DNA from: Metabacillus endolithicus
GTDB lineage: Bacteria > Bacillota > Bacilli > Bacillales > Bacillaceae
Length of the DNA stretch: 64,000 nucleotides
Reading direction: 5' to 3'
Assembly: GCF_023078335.1 (NCBI RefSeq)
Contig: NZ_CP095550.1
Coordinates: 2,772,001-2,836,000, forward strand
Shown here in pieces: positions 1 to 15,945 of the stretch (the first letter of the stretch is position 1; each line of letters begins with the position of its first letter). The notes beneath the pieces are model-generated. The model was not told the DNA's origin, did no database searches, and saw only the letters and a list, made by a program, of their open reading frames with translations. The translations under genes and the position numbers were made by a program.

Positions 1-853
1 TGAAGCAGTTGGTATTATTGCTGCTCAATCAATCGGTGAGCCTGGTACACAATTAACAATGCGTACATTCCATACAGGTGGGGTTGCCGGAGACGATATC
101 ACACAAGGTTTACCTCGTATCCAAGAGTTGTTTGAAGCAAGGAATCCTAAAGGTCAAGCGATCATTTCTGAAATTAATGGTGTTGTAGCTGAGATCAATG
201 AAGTTCGTGATAAACAGCAAGAAATAGTGATTCAAGGTGACGTAGAATCCCGTTCTTATACAGCTCCATATAATGCAAGACTTAAAGTTACTCAAGGTGA
301 TAAAATTGAGAGTGGTCAAGTCTTGACAGAAGGTTCAATAGATCCTAAGGAATTACTAAAAGTAAAAGATCTTCAAGCTGTTCAACAATATTTATTACGT
401 GAAGTTCAAAAAGTTTACCGTATGCAAGGGGTAGAAATTGGAGATAAGCACGTAGAGGTTATGGTAAGACAAATGTTACGTAAAGTCCGTGTCATGGATG
501 CTGGTGATACAGATGTACTACCAGGTACACTCCTTGATGTTCATCAGTTCACTGATGCTAACAAACAAGTGTTGTTAGATGGTAAACGCCCTGCAACTGG
601 ACGTCCAGTATTACTTGGTATTACCAAAGCATCTCTTGAAACTGACTCCTTCTTATCTGCCGCATCATTCCAAGAAACAACTAGAGTTCTTACTGATGCA
701 GCGATTAAAGGAAAACGTGATGAATTACTAGGACTTAAAGAAAATGTAATTATTGGTAAACTTGTTCCTGCTGGTACTGGTATGACAAGATATCGTCAAA
801 CTGAACCAATTGCTAAAGTCGAGCAAGTTGAAGAAGTAGTATCAGTAGATTAA
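1..853 (+). CDS. rpoC: DNA-directed RNA polymerase subunit beta' (3' part)
   Basis: The window opens inside this gene; codons run from position 2 to a TAA at 851-853. The translation starts in the conserved block [17 protein letters not shown] followed by MRTFHTGG, the active-site trigger-loop region of bacterial beta'. The rest is the C-terminal clamp and jaw part, with the family motif [20 protein letters not shown]. The subunit is part of the RNA polymerase core and carries the catalytic site together with RpoB. About 284 C-terminal residues are visible, and the 5' part with the catalytic NADFDGD motif lies outside. A stem-loop follows the stop, and rplGB then starts from a separate promoter, as in Bacillus subtilis. 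Confidence 0.97.
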   Translation, partial: EAVGIIAAQSIGEPGTQLTMRTFHTGGVAGDDITQGLPRIQELFEARNPKGQAIISEINGVVAEINEVRDKQQEIVIQGDVESRSYTAPYNARLKVTQGDKIESGQVLTEGSIDPKELLKVKDLQAVQQYLLREVQKVYRMQGVEIGDKHVEVMVRQMLRKVRVMDAGDTDVLPGTLLDVHQFTDANKQVLLDGKRPATGRPVLLGITKASLETDSFLSAASFQETTRVLTDAAIKGKRDELLGLKENVIIGKLVPAGTGMTRYRQTEPIAKVEQVEEVVSVD

Positions 854-860
854 TGATTAT

Positions 861-906
861 AACTCCATCATTGGGGGGTAATCCCCCAATGATTTTTAAT
901 GGAGTT
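861..906 (+). terminator. Stem-loop terminator after rpoC
   Basis: The inner arms ATCATTGGGGG (867-877) and CCCCCAATGAT (883-893) pair perfectly and are followed by TTTTT. An outer helix, AACTCCAT with ATGGAGTT, extends the structure. It lies 8 nt after the rpoC stop and ahead of a strong promoter. It probably ends or attenuates rpoBC transcription before the str genes. Confidence 0.65.
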
Positions 907-967
907 TATCAAATATAATCCTTAAAAACAGTTAAGAAATGGATGAATAAAGTTTTTTTGATGATTG

Positions 968-996
968 TTGACATCCGTCTCGTGCAATGTTACTAT
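968..996 (+). promoter_or_regulatory. SigA promoter of the rplGB-rpsL-rpsG-fusA group
   Basis: A -35 TTGACA (968-973) and a -10 TACTAT (991-996) are separated by exactly 17 nt. The site lies 50 nt upstream of rplGB, just beyond the rpoC stem-loop, so the str cluster can be transcribed independently of rpoBC. Confidence 0.85.
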
Positions 997-1045
997 ATTC
1001 AAGGTGTTCCAATCTTAAACCTGTTGCTTTGGAGGATATAAGCTT

Positions 1046-1818
<773 letters not shown>

Positions 1819-1849
1819 TGTTATAAGACATTAAGAATATAAAACTTAG

Positions 1850-2338
<489 letters not shown>

Positions 2339-2390
2339 TCAATACAATCTAATCAAACTAAATTTCCTATAAGGAAGGAGAAATTACCCA

Positions 2391-4469
2391 ATGGCAAGAG
2401 AGTTCTCCTTAAAGAATACTCGTAATATCGGAATCATGGCTCATATTGATGCTGGTAAAACAACGACAACTGAGCGTGTTCTTTATTACACTGGACGTAT
2501 CCACAAAATCGGTGAAACTCATGAAGGTGCATCTCAGATGGACTGGATGGAGCAAGAACAAGAACGTGGAATCACGATTACTTCTGCGGCGACAACTGCG
2601 TCGTGGAAAGGTCATCGTGTAAACATCATCGATACACCAGGACACGTAGACTTCACTGTTGAAGTTGAACGTTCTTTACGTGTACTTGATGGTGCAGTAG
2701 CAGTTCTTGATGCTCAATCAGGTGTTGAACCACAAACTGAAACAGTATGGCGTCAAGCAACAACATATGGCGTACCACGTGTTGTGTTCGTTAATAAAAT
2801 GGACAAAATTGGTGCTGACTTCTTATACTCTGTTTCAACTCTACATGATCGTCTTCAAGCGAATGCTCACCCAATTCAATTACCAATTGGTGCTGAGGAT
2901 CAATTCGAAGGTATTATCGACCTTGTAGAAATGAAGGCTACATTCTATGGTAATGATTTAGGAACTGATATTGTTGATAAAGAAATTCCTGAAGAATACC
3001 AAGAACAAGCTGAAGAATACCGTGAAAAGTTAGTTGAAGCAGTTGCAGAACTTGATGAAGACTTAATGGAGAGATACCTTGGTGGAGAAGAAATCTCTAA
3101 CGATGAGCTAAAAGCAGCAATTCGTAAAGGTACTTTAAATGTAGAATTCTATCCAGTAATCTGTGGATCTGCATTCAAAAACAAAGGTGTTCAAAAAATG
3201 TTAGACGCAGTTATCGATTATCTTCCAGCTCCAATTGATGTAGCTGCAATTAAAGGTATCATTCCTGATACTGAAGAAGAAGTAACTCGCGAATCTAGCG
3301 ATGAAGGCCCATTCGCTGCATTAGCTTTCAAAGTAATGACAGATCCTTACGTTGGGAAACTTACATTCTTCCGTGTTTACTCTGGTACTCTAAGTTCTGG
3401 ATCATATATCCAAAACTCTACTAAAGGTAAGCGTGAGCGTGTAGGTCGTATCCTTCAAATGCACGCAAACAGCCGTGAGGAAATCTCTGAGGTTTACTCT
3501 GGTGATATTGCTGCAGCTGTAGGTTTAAAAGATACAACAACTGGTGACACTCTATGTGACGAGAAAAACCTTGTTATCTTAGAGTCTATGCAATTCCCTG
3601 AGCCAGTTATTCAACTTTCTGTTGAACCAAAATCTAAAGCAGACCAAGATAAAATGACTACTGCTTTACAAAAACTTCAAGAAGAAGATCCAACATTCCG
3701 TGCTCATACTGACCCAGAAACTGGTCAAACAATCATCGCGGGTATGGGTGAACTTCACCTAGATATTCTAGTTGATCGTATGAAACGTGAATTCAAAGTA
3801 GAAGCTAATGTTGGTGCACCTCAGGTTGCTTATCGTGAAACTTTCCGTCAAGGAGCAAGAGTTGAAGGAAAATTTGCACGTCAATCTGGTGGTCGTGGTC
3901 AATTCGGACACGTTTGGATCGAGTTCGAACCAAACGAAGAAGGTAAAGGCTTCGAATTTGAAAACAAAATCGTTGGTGGGGTAGTTCCACGTGAATACGT
4001 TCCTGCAGTTTCAGCTGGTCTAGAAGATGCAATGCAAAACGGTGTTCTTGCTGGTTTCCCATTAGTTGATGTAAAAGCTGCTTTAGTAGATGGATCTTAC
4101 CATGACGTTGACTCAAGTGAGATGGCGTTCAAGATCGCAGCATCTTTAGCTCTTAAAAATGCTGTATCAAAATGTAGCCCAGTAATCCTAGAGCCAGTTA
4201 TGAAGGTAGAAGTTGTAATCCCAGAAGAATACATGGGAGACATCATGGGAGGAGTTACTTCTCGCCGTGGACGTGTAGAAGGTATGGAAGCTCGTGGTAA
4301 TGCTCAAGTAGTACGTGCTATGGTTCCACTATCTGAAATGTTTGGTTACGCAACTTCATTACGTTCTAACACTCAAGGACGCGGAGTGTTCACAATGCAC
4401 TTTGATCACTACGAAGAAGTTCCAAAATCAATTTCTGAAGAAATTATCAAAAAAAATAAAGGTGAGTAA
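2391..4469 (+). CDS. fusA: Elongation factor G
   Basis: EF-G (692 aa, usual length) is the GTPase that drives translocation of tRNAs and mRNA on the ribosome, and with RRF it recycles ribosomes. The GTP-binding motifs are AHIDAGKTT (17-25), DTPGH (81-85) and NKMD (135-138), and the switch I region contains RGITI. Domains II to V follow in the usual order, and the C-terminal domain carries [15 protein letters not shown] ribosome binding site (AAGGAAGGAG) lies about 12 nt upstream. It is third in the str cluster, and an intergenic hairpin separates it from tuf. Confidence 0.98.
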   Translation: MAREFSLKNTRNIGIMAHIDAGKTTTTERVLYYTGRIHKIGETHEGASQMDWMEQEQERGITITSAATTASWKGHRVNIIDTPGHVDFTVEVERSLRVLDGAVAVLDAQSGVEPQTETVWRQATTYGVPRVVFVNKMDKIGADFLYSVSTLHDRLQANAHPIQLPIGAEDQFEGIIDLVEMKATFYGNDLGTDIVDKEIPEEYQEQAEEYREKLVEAVAELDEDLMERYLGGEEISNDELKAAIRKGTLNVEFYPVICGSAFKNKGVQKMLDAVIDYLPAPIDVAAIKGIIPDTEEEVTRESSDEGPFAALAFKVMTDPYVGKLTFFRVYSGTLSSGSYIQNSTKGKRERVGRILQMHANSREEISEVYSGDIAAAVGLKDTTTGDTLCDEKNLVILESMQFPEPVIQLSVEPKSKADQDKMTTALQKLQEEDPTFRAHTDPETGQTIIAGMGELHLDILVDRMKREFKVEANVGAPQVAYRETFRQGARVEGKFARQSGGRGQFGHVWIEFEPNEEGKGFEFENKIVGGVVPREYVPAVSAGLEDAMQNGVLAGFPLVDVKAALVDGSYHDVDSSEMAFKIAASLALKNAVSKCSPVILEPVMKVEVVIPEEYMGDIMGGVTSRRGRVEGMEARGNAQVVRAMVPLSEMFGYATSLRSNTQGRGVFTMHFDHYEEVPKSISEEIIKKNKGE

Positions 4470-4511
4470 TTGATTTTACCCCCTTTTATGAAGTATAACT
4501 ACTTATGTGAG

Positions 4512-4539
4512 AACAGAAAGTGATGTTTCACTTTCTGTT
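4512..4539 (+). other. Perfect 12-bp hairpin between fusA and tuf
   Basis: AACAGAAAGTGA (4512-4523) and TCACTTTCTGTT (4528-4539) form a perfect stem with the loop TGTT. No run of T follows, so it does not look like an intrinsic terminator. It may be an mRNA processing or stabilising element that adjusts tuf output relative to fusA. Its function is inferred only. Confidence 0.6.
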
Positions 4540-4583
4540 ACATATATCCAAAAAAAATTAGAACTCTAAGGAGGATTTTTAGA

Positions 4584-5774
4584 ATGGCTAAAGAAAAATT
4601 CGACCGTTCCAAAACGCATGCTAATATCGGTACAATCGGACACGTTGACCATGGTAAAACAACTTTAACAGCTGCAATCACTACTGTACTTGCTAAGCGC
4701 AGTGGTAAAGGTGCAGCGATGGCATATGATATGATCGATGCTGCTCCTGAAGAGCGTGAGCGTGGAATCACTATCTCAACTGCACACGTTGAGTATGAAA
4801 CTGAAACTCGTCACTATGCACACGTTGACTGCCCAGGACATGCTGACTATGTTAAAAACATGATCACTGGTGCTGCTCAAATGGACGGTGGTATCCTAGT
4901 AGTATCTGCTGCTGACGGCCCAATGCCACAAACTCGTGAGCACATCTTATTATCTCGTCAAGTAGGTGTACCTTACCTTGTTGTATTCTTAAACAAATGT
5001 GACATGGTTGATGACGAAGAGTTATTAGAACTAGTTGAAATGGAAGTTCGTGACTTACTTTCTGAGTACGATTTCCCAGGTGACGATGTACCTGTAATCA
5101 AAGGTTCTGCTCTTAAAGCACTTGAAGGTGAAGCTGAGTGGGAAGAGAAAATCGTTGAACTTATGAACGCTGTTGATGAGTACATCCCAACTCCAGAACG
5201 TGACACTGATAAGCCATTCATGATGCCAGTTGAGGACGTATTCTCTATCACTGGTCGTGGAACAGTTGCTACAGGTCGTGTCGAGCGTGGACAAGTTAAA
5301 GTTGGTGACGTTATCGACATCATCGGTTTAACTGAAGAGCCAAAATCAACTACTGTAACAGGTGTTGAAATGTTCCGTAAGCTTCTTGATTATGCTGAAG
5401 CTGGTGACAACATCGGTGCACTTCTTCGTGGGGTTGCTCGTGATGATGTTCAACGTGGACAAGTACTTGCTAAACCAGGTACAATCACTCCACACACTAA
5501 CTTCAAAGCAGAAGTTTATGTATTATCAAAAGAAGAAGGTGGACGTCACACTCCATTCTTCACTAACTACCGTCCTCAGTTCTACTTCCGTACAACTGAC
5601 GTAACTGGTATCTGCCAATTACCTGAAGGCGTAGAAATGGTTATGCCTGGGGATAACGTTGAAATGACAGTTGAGCTTATTGCTCCAATCGCGATTGAAG
5701 AAGGTACTAAATTCTCAATCCGCGAAGGTGGACGTACAGTAGGCGCTGGCGTTGTAGCTTCTATCCAATCTTAA
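4584..5774 (+). CDS. tuf: Elongation factor Tu
   Basis: EF-Tu (396 aa) is the GTPase that brings aminoacyl-tRNA to the ribosomal A site. The GTP-binding motifs GHVDHGKT (19-26), DCPGH (82-86) and NKCD (137-140) are intact, and domains II and III follow, with the C-terminus [17 protein letters not shown] 4584 is preceded by AAGGAGG. It is the last gene of the str cluster and is closed by a strong terminator 12 nt after the stop. The stem-loop repeat array lies downstream, where B. subtilis has ybaC. Confidence 0.98.
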   Translation: MAKEKFDRSKTHANIGTIGHVDHGKTTLTAAITTVLAKRSGKGAAMAYDMIDAAPEERERGITISTAHVEYETETRHYAHVDCPGHADYVKNMITGAAQMDGGILVVSAADGPMPQTREHILLSRQVGVPYLVVFLNKCDMVDDEELLELVEMEVRDLLSEYDFPGDDVPVIKGSALKALEGEAEWEEKIVELMNAVDEYIPTPERDTDKPFMMPVEDVFSITGRGTVATGRVERGQVKVGDVIDIIGLTEEPKSTTVTGVEMFRKLLDYAEAGDNIGALLRGVARDDVQRGQVLAKPGTITPHTNFKAEVYVLSKEEGGRHTPFFTNYRPQFYFRTTDVTGICQLPEGVEMVMPGDNVEMTVELIAPIAIEEGTKFSIREGGRTVGAGVVASIQS

Positions 5775-5786
5775 TTTGTAATAGAT

Positions 5787-5818
5787 AAAAGGCGAGCATT
5801 TAATGCTCGTCTTTTTTT
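5787..5818 (+). terminator. Intrinsic terminator of tuf
   Basis: GGCGAGCATT (5791-5800) pairs with AATGCTCGTC (5802-5811) and is followed by TTTTTTT. An A-rich stretch precedes it. It lies directly after tuf and separates the str cluster from the S10 operon. Confidence 0.88.
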
Positions 5819-5885
5819 GTACATAAATCTAAACACTAATGTGAATCGAATTTATAGATTCGATGAAATTTCTAGAGATGGGTAA

Positions 5886-6197
5886 ATGGTGAGAAATAAC
5901 CCTCATAAAGAAAATGATGAACAAAGGAGGTGAAAATGAAGAGAGAATTGGTCTTCATAAGGAGAATGAAGAAAAAATGAGGTGAAGATGAAGAGAGAGA
6001 TGGTCTTCATAAAGGGAATGAAGACCAAAGATGATAATAATATAGAGAGAAATGCTCTTCATAAGATGGATGAAGAGCAAACATATTGGTAATGAAGAAA
6101 GAGATGATCTTCATTAACAATATGAAACAAGAATGAGATTATATTTATATGAGAATTGAACTTCATAAGAGCACTCACTCTCTATAAAAATAACACC
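5886..6197 (+). repeat. Six-unit 52-bp tandem stem-loop array (family 1)
   Basis: Six units of exactly 52 bp start at 5886, 5938, 5990, 6042, 6094 and 6146; the CTTCAT or CCTCAT core recurs at the same offset in each. The third unit has the perfect 10-bp arms TGGTCTTCAT and ATGAAGACCA around the loop AAAGGGA. The fourth has TGCTCTTCAT and ATGAAGAGCA, a paired G-to-C and C-to-G change that keeps the stem. The outer units are degenerate. The linker of about 25 nt is purine-rich (GAAGAGAGAGA). No convincing gene overlaps. The same repeat recurs near 30280-30395. Confidence 0.85.
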
Positions 6198-6548
6198 AAG
6201 ACAAACAAGCTGCTCAAATCCTATAAAATCATGATATTATACTCCTCTTGGCACTCAGTTCATCAATTTCGGCTGCCGTAAATATCCCACAATCATCAAT
6301 CTCTTATTATACTTTTTCAGTAATAAGCACGAGTACCAACTATCAATGCATACATCTAATATTCTTAAATACTTTGATGAATGAATTATTCTATTTCTAC
6401 TATATAAATAAGTTTCCTCTTAAGGCGTATCTGAGTATAGAGACATATATTAGAATGATTAATGATTATTTTGATAAGATCTTTCTTTTAAAAATGATTA
6501 TTTCACTTACATTTCTAATACATGAATAATAAACCAACAATGATATCC
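6198..6548. other. Gene-poor AT-rich stretch upstream of the S10 promoters
   Basis: No gene is supported here. A 93-codon reading frame from 6248 starts with TTG, lacks a ribosome binding site and has no recognisable composition. On the minus strand about 6225-6295 reads IDDCGIFTAAEIDELSAKRS before a stop, which looks protein-like. Stops lie immediately upstream, so at most it is a remnant of a lost gene of unknown identity. Confidence 0.4.
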
Positions 6549-6577
6549 TTGATATCTTTATACATTCTATGTATAAT
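6549..6577 (+). promoter_or_regulatory. S10 operon promoter, distal
   Basis: A -35 TTGATA (6549-6554) and a -10 TATAAT (6572-6577) are spaced by 17 nt. It is the first of two SigA-type promoters ahead of rpsJ and shows that the S10 cluster can be transcribed despite the terminator after tuf. Confidence 0.7.
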
Positions 6578-6616
6578 ATGAAAAGTGCTCAAGAAACTAG
6601 GTATTTTAAATAGTTC

Positions 6617-6645
6617 TTGCATCTAACATAAGTTTTATGTATAAT
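6617..6645 (+). promoter_or_regulatory. S10 operon promoter, proximal
   Basis: A -35 TTGCAT (6617-6622) and a -10 TATAAT (6640-6645) are spaced by 17 nt. Transcription would start near 6652 and give a leader of about 130 nt before rpsJ. Confidence 0.75.
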
Positions 6646-6647
6646 AG

Positions 6648-7088
<441 letters not shown>

Positions 7089-7132
7089 TTTTTTTAAAAT
7101 AAATGATTGATAATTTATAGGAGGTGTGACTC

Positions 7133-7762
7133 ATGACCAAAGGAATCTTAGGAAGAAAAGTCGGTATGACGCAAGTATTTGCTGAAAACGGTGATTTAAT
7201 TCCGGTAACTGTTATCGAAGCTAATCCAAACGTAGTTCTTCAAAAGAAATCTGTTGATACTGATGGATACAACGCGGTTCAATTAGGATTTGAAGATAAA
7301 CGTGAAAAGCTTTCTAACAAACCAGAAAAAGGACACGTTGCAAAAGCTAATACTGCACCTAAGCGCTTCGTTAAAGAACTTCGTGAAGCTAGCTTAGAGC
7401 AAATCGAAGTAGGTCAAGAAGTCAAAGTTGATATTTTCACAGCAGGTGAAATCGTAGATGTAACAGGAGTTTCTAAAGGGAAAGGTTTCCAAGGCTCTAT
7501 TAAACGCCACGGACAATCTCGTGGACCAATGTCTCACGGTTCTCGTTACCATCGTCGTCCAGGTTCAATGGGACCTGTAGCACCTAACCGTGTATTCAAA
7601 AACAAACTATTACCAGGTCGTATGGGTGGAGAGCGTATTACTGTTCAAAACTTAGAGATCGTTAGAGTAGATGCAGAACGCAATCTATTATTAATCAAAG
7701 GTAATGTACCAGGACCTAAAAAAGCACTTATCACTGTGAAAAGCGCAGTTAAATCTAAATAA
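7133..7762 (+). CDS. rplC: 50S ribosomal protein L3
   Basis: L3 (209 aa) binds 23S rRNA near the peptidyl transferase centre and is one of the first proteins in 50S assembly. The start [15 protein letters not shown] and the central loop [14 protein letters not shown], which reaches toward the active site, are conserved. A GGAGGTG ribosome binding site precedes ATG 7133. It is the second gene of the S10 operon. Confidence 0.98.
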   Translation: MTKGILGRKVGMTQVFAENGDLIPVTVIEANPNVVLQKKSVDTDGYNAVQLGFEDKREKLSNKPEKGHVAKANTAPKRFVKELREASLEQIEVGQEVKVDIFTAGEIVDVTGVSKGKGFQGSIKRHGQSRGPMSHGSRYHRRPGSMGPVAPNRVFKNKLLPGRMGGERITVQNLEIVRVDAERNLLLIKGNVPGPKKALITVKSAVKSK

Positions 7763-7789
7763 TTTCTTTAAGAAAGGAGGAATTGGGTA

Positions 7790-8413
7790 ATGCCTAAAGT
7801 AGCATTATTAAACCAAACTGGATCAAACGTTGGAGAAATCGAACTTAATGATTCTGTATTTGGTATCGAACCTAATCAGCATGTATTATTTGAAGCGGTT
7901 ATCATGCAAAGAGCTTCCTTACGTCAAGGATCTCACAAAGTTAAAAATCGTTCTGAAGTAGCAGGCGGAGGACGCAAACCTTGGCGTCAAAAGGGTACTG
8001 GACGTGCTCGTCAAGGATCTATTCGCTCTCCACAATGGCGCGGTGGTGGTGTTGTATTTGGACCAACTCCACGTTCATATGCTTATAAATTACCTAAAAA
8101 AGTTCGCCGTTTAGCAATCAAATCAGCTTTATCATCAAAAGTAGTTGACAACGATATCGTTGTTTTAGAGGATTTAGCACTTAACGCACCAAAAACAAAA
8201 GAAATGGCTTCTGTTCTTAAAGGTCTTTCTGTTGAAAGAAAAGCGTTAATTGTAACAGCTGACAACAATGAAAACATTGCATTATCAGCTCGTAACATCC
8301 CTGGAGTAACAGTTGTTACTGCGAGTGGTGTAAATGTACTTGATGTACTTAACCACGATAAGCTTATTATGACGAAAGCTGCGGTGCAAAAAGTAGAGGA
8401 GGTACTTGCATAA
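7790..8413 (+). CDS. rplD: 50S ribosomal protein L4
   Basis: L4 (207 aa) lines the peptide exit tunnel with a long loop. The conserved tunnel-loop sequence [20 protein letters not shown] is visible at residues about 63-82. In gamma-proteobacteria L4 also represses its own operon; whether that applies here cannot be seen. The stop codon overlaps the rplW start by one base (TAATG), which suggests translational coupling. Confidence 0.98.
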   Translation: MPKVALLNQTGSNVGEIELNDSVFGIEPNQHVLFEAVIMQRASLRQGSHKVKNRSEVAGGGRKPWRQKGTGRARQGSIRSPQWRGGGVVFGPTPRSYAYKLPKKVRRLAIKSALSSKVVDNDIVVLEDLALNAPKTKEMASVLKGLSVERKALIVTADNNENIALSARNIPGVTVVTASGVNVLDVLNHDKLIMTKAAVQKVEEVLA

Positions 8414-8700
8414 TGAAAGATCCTCGTGATATTATTAAGCGCCCCGTAATCACTGAACGTTCAACAGATCTTATGACTGAGAAAAAATATACGTTTGAAG
8501 TAGATGTTAAGGCTAATAAAACTGAAGTTAAAGATGCGATCGAATCAATCTTTGGCGTAAAAGTTGAAAAAGTAAACATCATGAACTACAAAGGAAAATT
8601 AAAGCGTGTTGGTCGTTACAGCGGTTTAACTAACCGTCGTCGTAAAGCGATCATCAAGCTTACTGCAGATAGCAAAGAAATCGAATTATTCGAAGTATAA
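8413..8700 (+). CDS. rplW: 50S ribosomal protein L23
   Basis: L23 (95 aa) sits at the exit of the peptide tunnel and is a docking site for trigger factor and SRP. The start [19 protein letters not shown] is family-typical, as is [19 protein letters not shown]. Its ATG shares one base with the rplD stop, so translation is probably coupled. Confidence 0.98.
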   Translation: MKDPRDIIKRPVITERSTDLMTEKKYTFEVDVKANKTEVKDAIESIFGVKVEKVNIMNYKGKLKRVGRYSGLTNRRRKAIIKLTADSKEIELFEV

Positions 8701-8709
8701 TTTCAATAG

Positions 8710-9558
<849 letters not shown>

Positions 9559-9615
9559 CGTGATTGAACTACGGTTCAATCGAACCGTAGCACGATCGCG
9601 AAGGGAGGTACAATC

Positions 9616-9894
9616 ATGGGCCGTAGCTTAAAAAAGGGACCATTCGTTGATGATCATTTAATCAACAAAGTTGAGAAATTAAATGAAACTGAGAAAAAGC
9701 AAGTTATTAAAACTTGGTCACGTCGTTCTACAATTTTCCCACAATTTATTGGTCACACTATCGCTGTTTATGATGGTCGTAAACATGTTCCTGTATATGT
9801 AACTGAGGATATGGTAGGTCATAAATTAGGTGAGTTCGCACCTACACGTACTTACAAAGGTCATGCTAGTGATGACAAAAAAACAAGACGTTAA
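9616..9894 (+). CDS. rpsS: 30S ribosomal protein S19
   Basis: S19 (92 aa) forms part of the 30S head with S13 and contacts the A-site region. Conserved features are [14 protein letters not shown] at the start, [20 protein letters not shown] in the middle and [12 protein letters not shown] at the end. A GGGAGG site lies 11 nt upstream of ATG 9616. Confidence 0.98.
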   Translation: MGRSLKKGPFVDDHLINKVEKLNETEKKQVIKTWSRRSTIFPQFIGHTIAVYDGRKHVPVYVTEDMVGHKLGEFAPTRTYKGHASDDKKTRR

Positions 9895-9911
9895 TGAGAG
9901 GAGGCATTTAA

Positions 9912-10256
9912 ATGCAACAATCTAAAGCTGTCGCAAGAACAGTTCGTATTGCTCCTCGTAAAGCTCGTTTAGTTTTAGATCTTATTCGAGGTAAGCAAAT
10001 AGGTGAAGCAGTAGCGATTTTAAACCACACGCCAAAGGCTGCTTCTCCAATCATAGAGAAAGTATTAAAATCGGCAGTGGCTAACGCTGAACATAACTAT
10101 GAAATGGACATTAATAGCTTAGTTGTAACAGAAGCTTATGCAAACGAAGGTCCAACTCTTAAACGTTTCCGTCCACGTGCTATGGGTCGCGCAAGTGCAA
10201 TCAACAAACGCACAAGCCACATCACAATCATCTTAACAGAAAAGAAGGAGGGATAA
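9912..10256 (+). CDS. rplV: 50S ribosomal protein L22
   Basis: L22 (114 aa) interacts with all domains of 23S rRNA, and its hairpin lines the exit tunnel near macrolide sites. The hairpin sequence [20 protein letters not shown] is intact and unmutated. A GAGGAGG ribosome binding site precedes ATG 9912, and rpsC follows after only three bases. Confidence 0.98.
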   Translation: MQQSKAVARTVRIAPRKARLVLDLIRGKQIGEAVAILNHTPKAASPIIEKVLKSAVANAEHNYEMDINSLVVTEAYANEGPTLKRFRPRAMGRASAINKRTSHITIILTEKKEG

Positions 10257-10259
10257 TCA

Positions 10260-11545
<1,286 letters not shown>

Positions 11546-11565
11546 TAAGAGAGGAGGTTTACTGA

Positions 11566-11829
11566 ATGAGTGAACGTAACCAACGTAAAGTTTATACTGG
11601 TCGTGTTGTTTCTGACAAAATGGATAAAACTATCACTGTTCTTGTTGAAACATACAAAACACACCCATTATACGGTAAACGTGTAAAATACTCTAAGAAA
11701 TACAAAGCTCATGATGAAAACAACCAAGCTAAAACTGGCGATATCGTAAGAATTATGGAAACTCGTCCATTATCTGCGACAAAACGCTTCCGTTTAGTTA
11801 GTGTTGTTGAAGAAGCTATTATCATTTAA
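11566..11829 (+). CDS. rpsQ: 30S ribosomal protein S17
   Basis: S17 (87 aa) is a primary 16S rRNA-binding protein with an OB fold. [19 protein letters not shown] at the start and MKHPLYGK-like [14 protein letters not shown] in the middle identify it. A GAGGAGG site precedes ATG 11566, and rplN follows after 39 nt. Confidence 0.98.
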   Translation: MSERNQRKVYTGRVVSDKMDKTITVLVETYKTHPLYGKRVKYSKKYKAHDENNQAKTGDIVRIMETRPLSATKRFRLVSVVEEAIII

Positions 11830-11868
11830 TATTGTTCGGATAGTTAATTCCGAAGGGAGGTAACATAG

Positions 11869-12237
<369 letters not shown>

Positions 12238-12273
12238 TAAATTGAATTGCCTTACTAAGGAGGTGCAACTAGG

Positions 12274-12585
12274 ATGCATGTTAAAAAAGGTGATAAAGTA
12301 ATGGTTATCTCTGGTAAGGATAAAGGTAAACAAGGCGTAGTTCTTGCATCTTATCCTAAAAAAGACCGTATTCTTGTTGAAGGTATTAACATCGTGAAAA
12401 AACACGCTAAACCTTCACAAGCAAACCCACAAGGTGGAATCTTAAACCAAGAGGCACCTATCCATGTATCAAATGTTATGCCACTTGATCCTAAATCTGG
12501 TGAGCCAACTCGTGTTGGTTATAAAGTGGTTGACGGTAAAAAGGTACGTGTAGCAAAAAAATCTGGTGAAACTTTAGATAAATAG
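12274..12585 (+). CDS. rplX: 50S ribosomal protein L24
   Basis: L24 (103 aa) starts 50S assembly and carries an N-terminal KOW fold, seen as [20 protein letters not shown] at residues 4-23. The later [32 protein letters not shown] is characteristic. An AAGGAGG site precedes ATG 12274. Confidence 0.98.
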   Translation: MHVKKGDKVMVISGKDKGKQGVVLASYPKKDRILVEGINIVKKHAKPSQANPQGGILNQEAPIHVSNVMPLDPKSGEPTRVGYKVVDGKKVRVAKKSGETLDK

Positions 12586-12609
12586 TAAATCAGGAAGGGA
12601 GGTATAAGT

Positions 12610-13149
12610 ATGAACCGCCTTAAAGAAAAGTATCAAAGTGAAATTACTCCTGCATTAATGAAAAAGTTTTCTTACAAATCAGTAATGCAAACTCCAAAAA
12701 TCGAAAAAATCGTAATCAACATGGGTGTTGGTGATGCAGTATCTAACTCAAAAGCTCTAGACGTAGCTGTTGAAGAGTTAGGACAAATCACTGGTCAAAA
12801 ACCAGTTGTAACGAAAGCTAAAAAATCAATCGCAGGCTTCCGTCTACGTGAAGGTATGCCAATCGGTGCAAAAGTTACACTTCGTGGTGAGCGTATGTAC
12901 CAATTCTTAGATAAATTAATTTCTGTTTCATTACCACGTGTACGTGACTTCCGTGGGGTTTCTAAGAAATCATTTGATGGTCGTGGAAACTACACTTTAG
13001 GTGTGAAAGAGCAATTAATCTTCCCTGAGATTGATTATGATAAAGTTAACAAAGTTCGTGGTATGGATATCGTTATCGTAACAACTGCGAATACTGATGA
13101 AGAAGCGCGCGAACTATTAACACAGTTCGGTATGCCGTTCCAAAAATAA
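12610..13149 (+). CDS. rplE: 50S ribosomal protein L5
   Basis: L5 (179 aa) binds 5S rRNA and contacts P-site tRNA. Typical segments are [38 protein letters not shown] and the C-terminal [26 protein letters not shown] site lies upstream. Length and motifs fit the family. Confidence 0.98.
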   Translation: MNRLKEKYQSEITPALMKKFSYKSVMQTPKIEKIVINMGVGDAVSNSKALDVAVEELGQITGQKPVVTKAKKSIAGFRLREGMPIGAKVTLRGERMYQFLDKLISVSLPRVRDFRGVSKKSFDGRGNYTLGVKEQLIFPEIDYDKVNKVRGMDIVIVTTANTDEEARELLTQFGMPFQK

Positions 13150-13359
<210 letters not shown>

Positions 13360-13369
13360 AACCGTATAA

Positions 13370-13789
<420 letters not shown>

Positions 13790-13818
13790 TACGTTTAAAT
13801 AGAATGGAGGTGTAATGA

Positions 13819-14358
13819 ATGTCTCGTATTGGTAAGAAATTACTTGAAATCCCAGCTGGTGTTACTATTAACATCGCTGATGATAATACTGTAACAGTTA
13901 AAGGACCTAAAGGTGAATTAACTCGTACATTCAATATTGATATGAAAATCGCTATTGAAGATAACGTGTTAACTGTTACTCGTCCTTCTGATGCTAAGGA
14001 GCACCGTGCTCTACACGGTACAACTCGTAGCTTATTAGGAAACATGGTAGAAGGTGTTTCTAAAGGTTTTGAAAGAGGTTTAGAACTTATCGGTGTCGGT
14101 TACCGTGCTTCTAAATCTGGTAACAAGTTAGTTCTTAACGTTGGTTACTCTCACCCTGTTGAAATCACACCTGAGTCTGGTATTGAAATTGAAGTACCAT
14201 CACAAACTAAAGTTCTTGTAAAAGGAACTGATAAAGAGCGTGTAGGTGCTATTGCAGCTAATATTCGTGACGTTCGTCCACCAGAGCCTTACAAAGGTAA
14301 AGGTATTCGCTACGAAGGCGAACATGTACGTCGTAAAGAAGGTAAAACTGCGAAGTAA
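13819..14358 (+). CDS. rplF: 50S ribosomal protein L6
   Basis: L6 (179 aa) lies near the sarcin-ricin loop and the factor-binding site. [15 protein letters not shown] starts the protein, and the C-terminal repeat carries [23 protein letters not shown]. An out-of-frame ATG six bases earlier was passed over because only ATG 13819 opens the L6 frame. A GGAGGTG site is upstream. Confidence 0.98.
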   Translation: MSRIGKKLLEIPAGVTINIADDNTVTVKGPKGELTRTFNIDMKIAIEDNVLTVTRPSDAKEHRALHGTTRSLLGNMVEGVSKGFERGLELIGVGYRASKSGNKLVLNVGYSHPVEITPESGIEIEVPSQTKVLVKGTDKERVGAIAANIRDVRPPEPYKGKGIRYEGEHVRRKEGKTAK

Positions 14359-14391
14359 TATCGCTTAGTTGATAAGAAAGGAGTGACCTAA

Positions 14392-15278
<887 letters not shown>

Positions 15279-15290
15279 GGAGGGAAAACA

Positions 15291-15473
15291 ATGGCGAATA
15301 AGTTAGAAATTACCCTCACTCGCAGTGTGATTGGTCGTCCTGAAGATCAACGTATTACTGTTAAAACTCTTGGACTTAAAAAGTTACACCAAACTGTTGT
15401 TCAAGAAGATAATCCTGCGATTCGCGGTATGATTAATAAAGTTGCTCACTTAGTTACAGTTAAAGAACAATAA
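15291..15473 (+). CDS. rpmD: 50S ribosomal protein L30
   Basis: L30 (60 aa) is a small globular protein of the 50S subunit. The sequence [21 protein letters not shown] with [13 protein letters not shown] and the C-terminal [11 protein letters not shown] is diagnostic. It starts 12 nt after rpsE with AAGGAGGG as its ribosome binding site. Confidence 0.98.
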   Translation: MANKLEITLTRSVIGRPEDQRITVKTLGLKKLHQTVVQEDNPAIRGMINKVAHLVTVKEQ

Positions 15474-15504
15474 TAGAAACATAAATATATAAGGAGGTGT
15501 CCCG

Positions 15505-15945
15505 ATGAAACTTCATGAGTTGAAACCAGCAGAAGGTTCACGTAAAACACGTAATCGTGTTGGTCGTGGTATTGGTTCTGGTAACGGTAAAACAGCTGGT
15601 AAAGGTCATAAAGGACAAAATGCTCGTTCTGGTGGTGGAGTTCGTCCTGGATTCGAAGGTGGTCAAACTCCTTTGTTCCAACGCTTACCTAAACGTGGAT
15701 TCACAAACATCAACCGCAAGGACTTTGCAATTGTTAACCTTGATGTCCTAAACCGTTTCGAAGACGGTACAGAGGTTACTCCAGAGTTATTACTTGAAAC
15801 AGGCGTTGTAAGTAATGTGAAATCTGGTGTAAAAATCCTTGGTAACGGCCAGTTAGAGAAAAAACTTACTGTAAAAGCTAACAAATTCTCAGCTTCTGCT
15901 AAAGAAGCAATTGAATCTGCTGGCGGTACAGCTGAGGTGATCTAA
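15505..15945 (+). CDS. rplO: 50S ribosomal protein L15
   Basis: L15 (146 aa) has an extended basic glycine-rich N-terminus (residues about 14-55, with [21 protein letters not shown]) that threads into 23S rRNA, followed by a globular domain. The stop overlaps the secY start by one base (TAATG), so secY translation is probably coupled. A GGAGGTG site precedes ATG 15505. Confidence 0.98.
   Translation: MKLHELKPAEGSRKTRNRVGRGIGSGNGKTAGKGHKGQNARSGGGVRPGFEGGQTPLFQRLPKRGFTNINRKDFAIVNLDVLNRFEDGTEVTPELLLETGVVSNVKSGVKILGNGQLEKKLTVKANKFSASAKEAIESAGGTAEVI

Noticed and set aside
6248..6529. 93-codon reading frame between tuf and rpsJ
   Set aside because: TTG start without a ribosome binding site, AT-rich low-information peptide, and overlap with a non-coding region.
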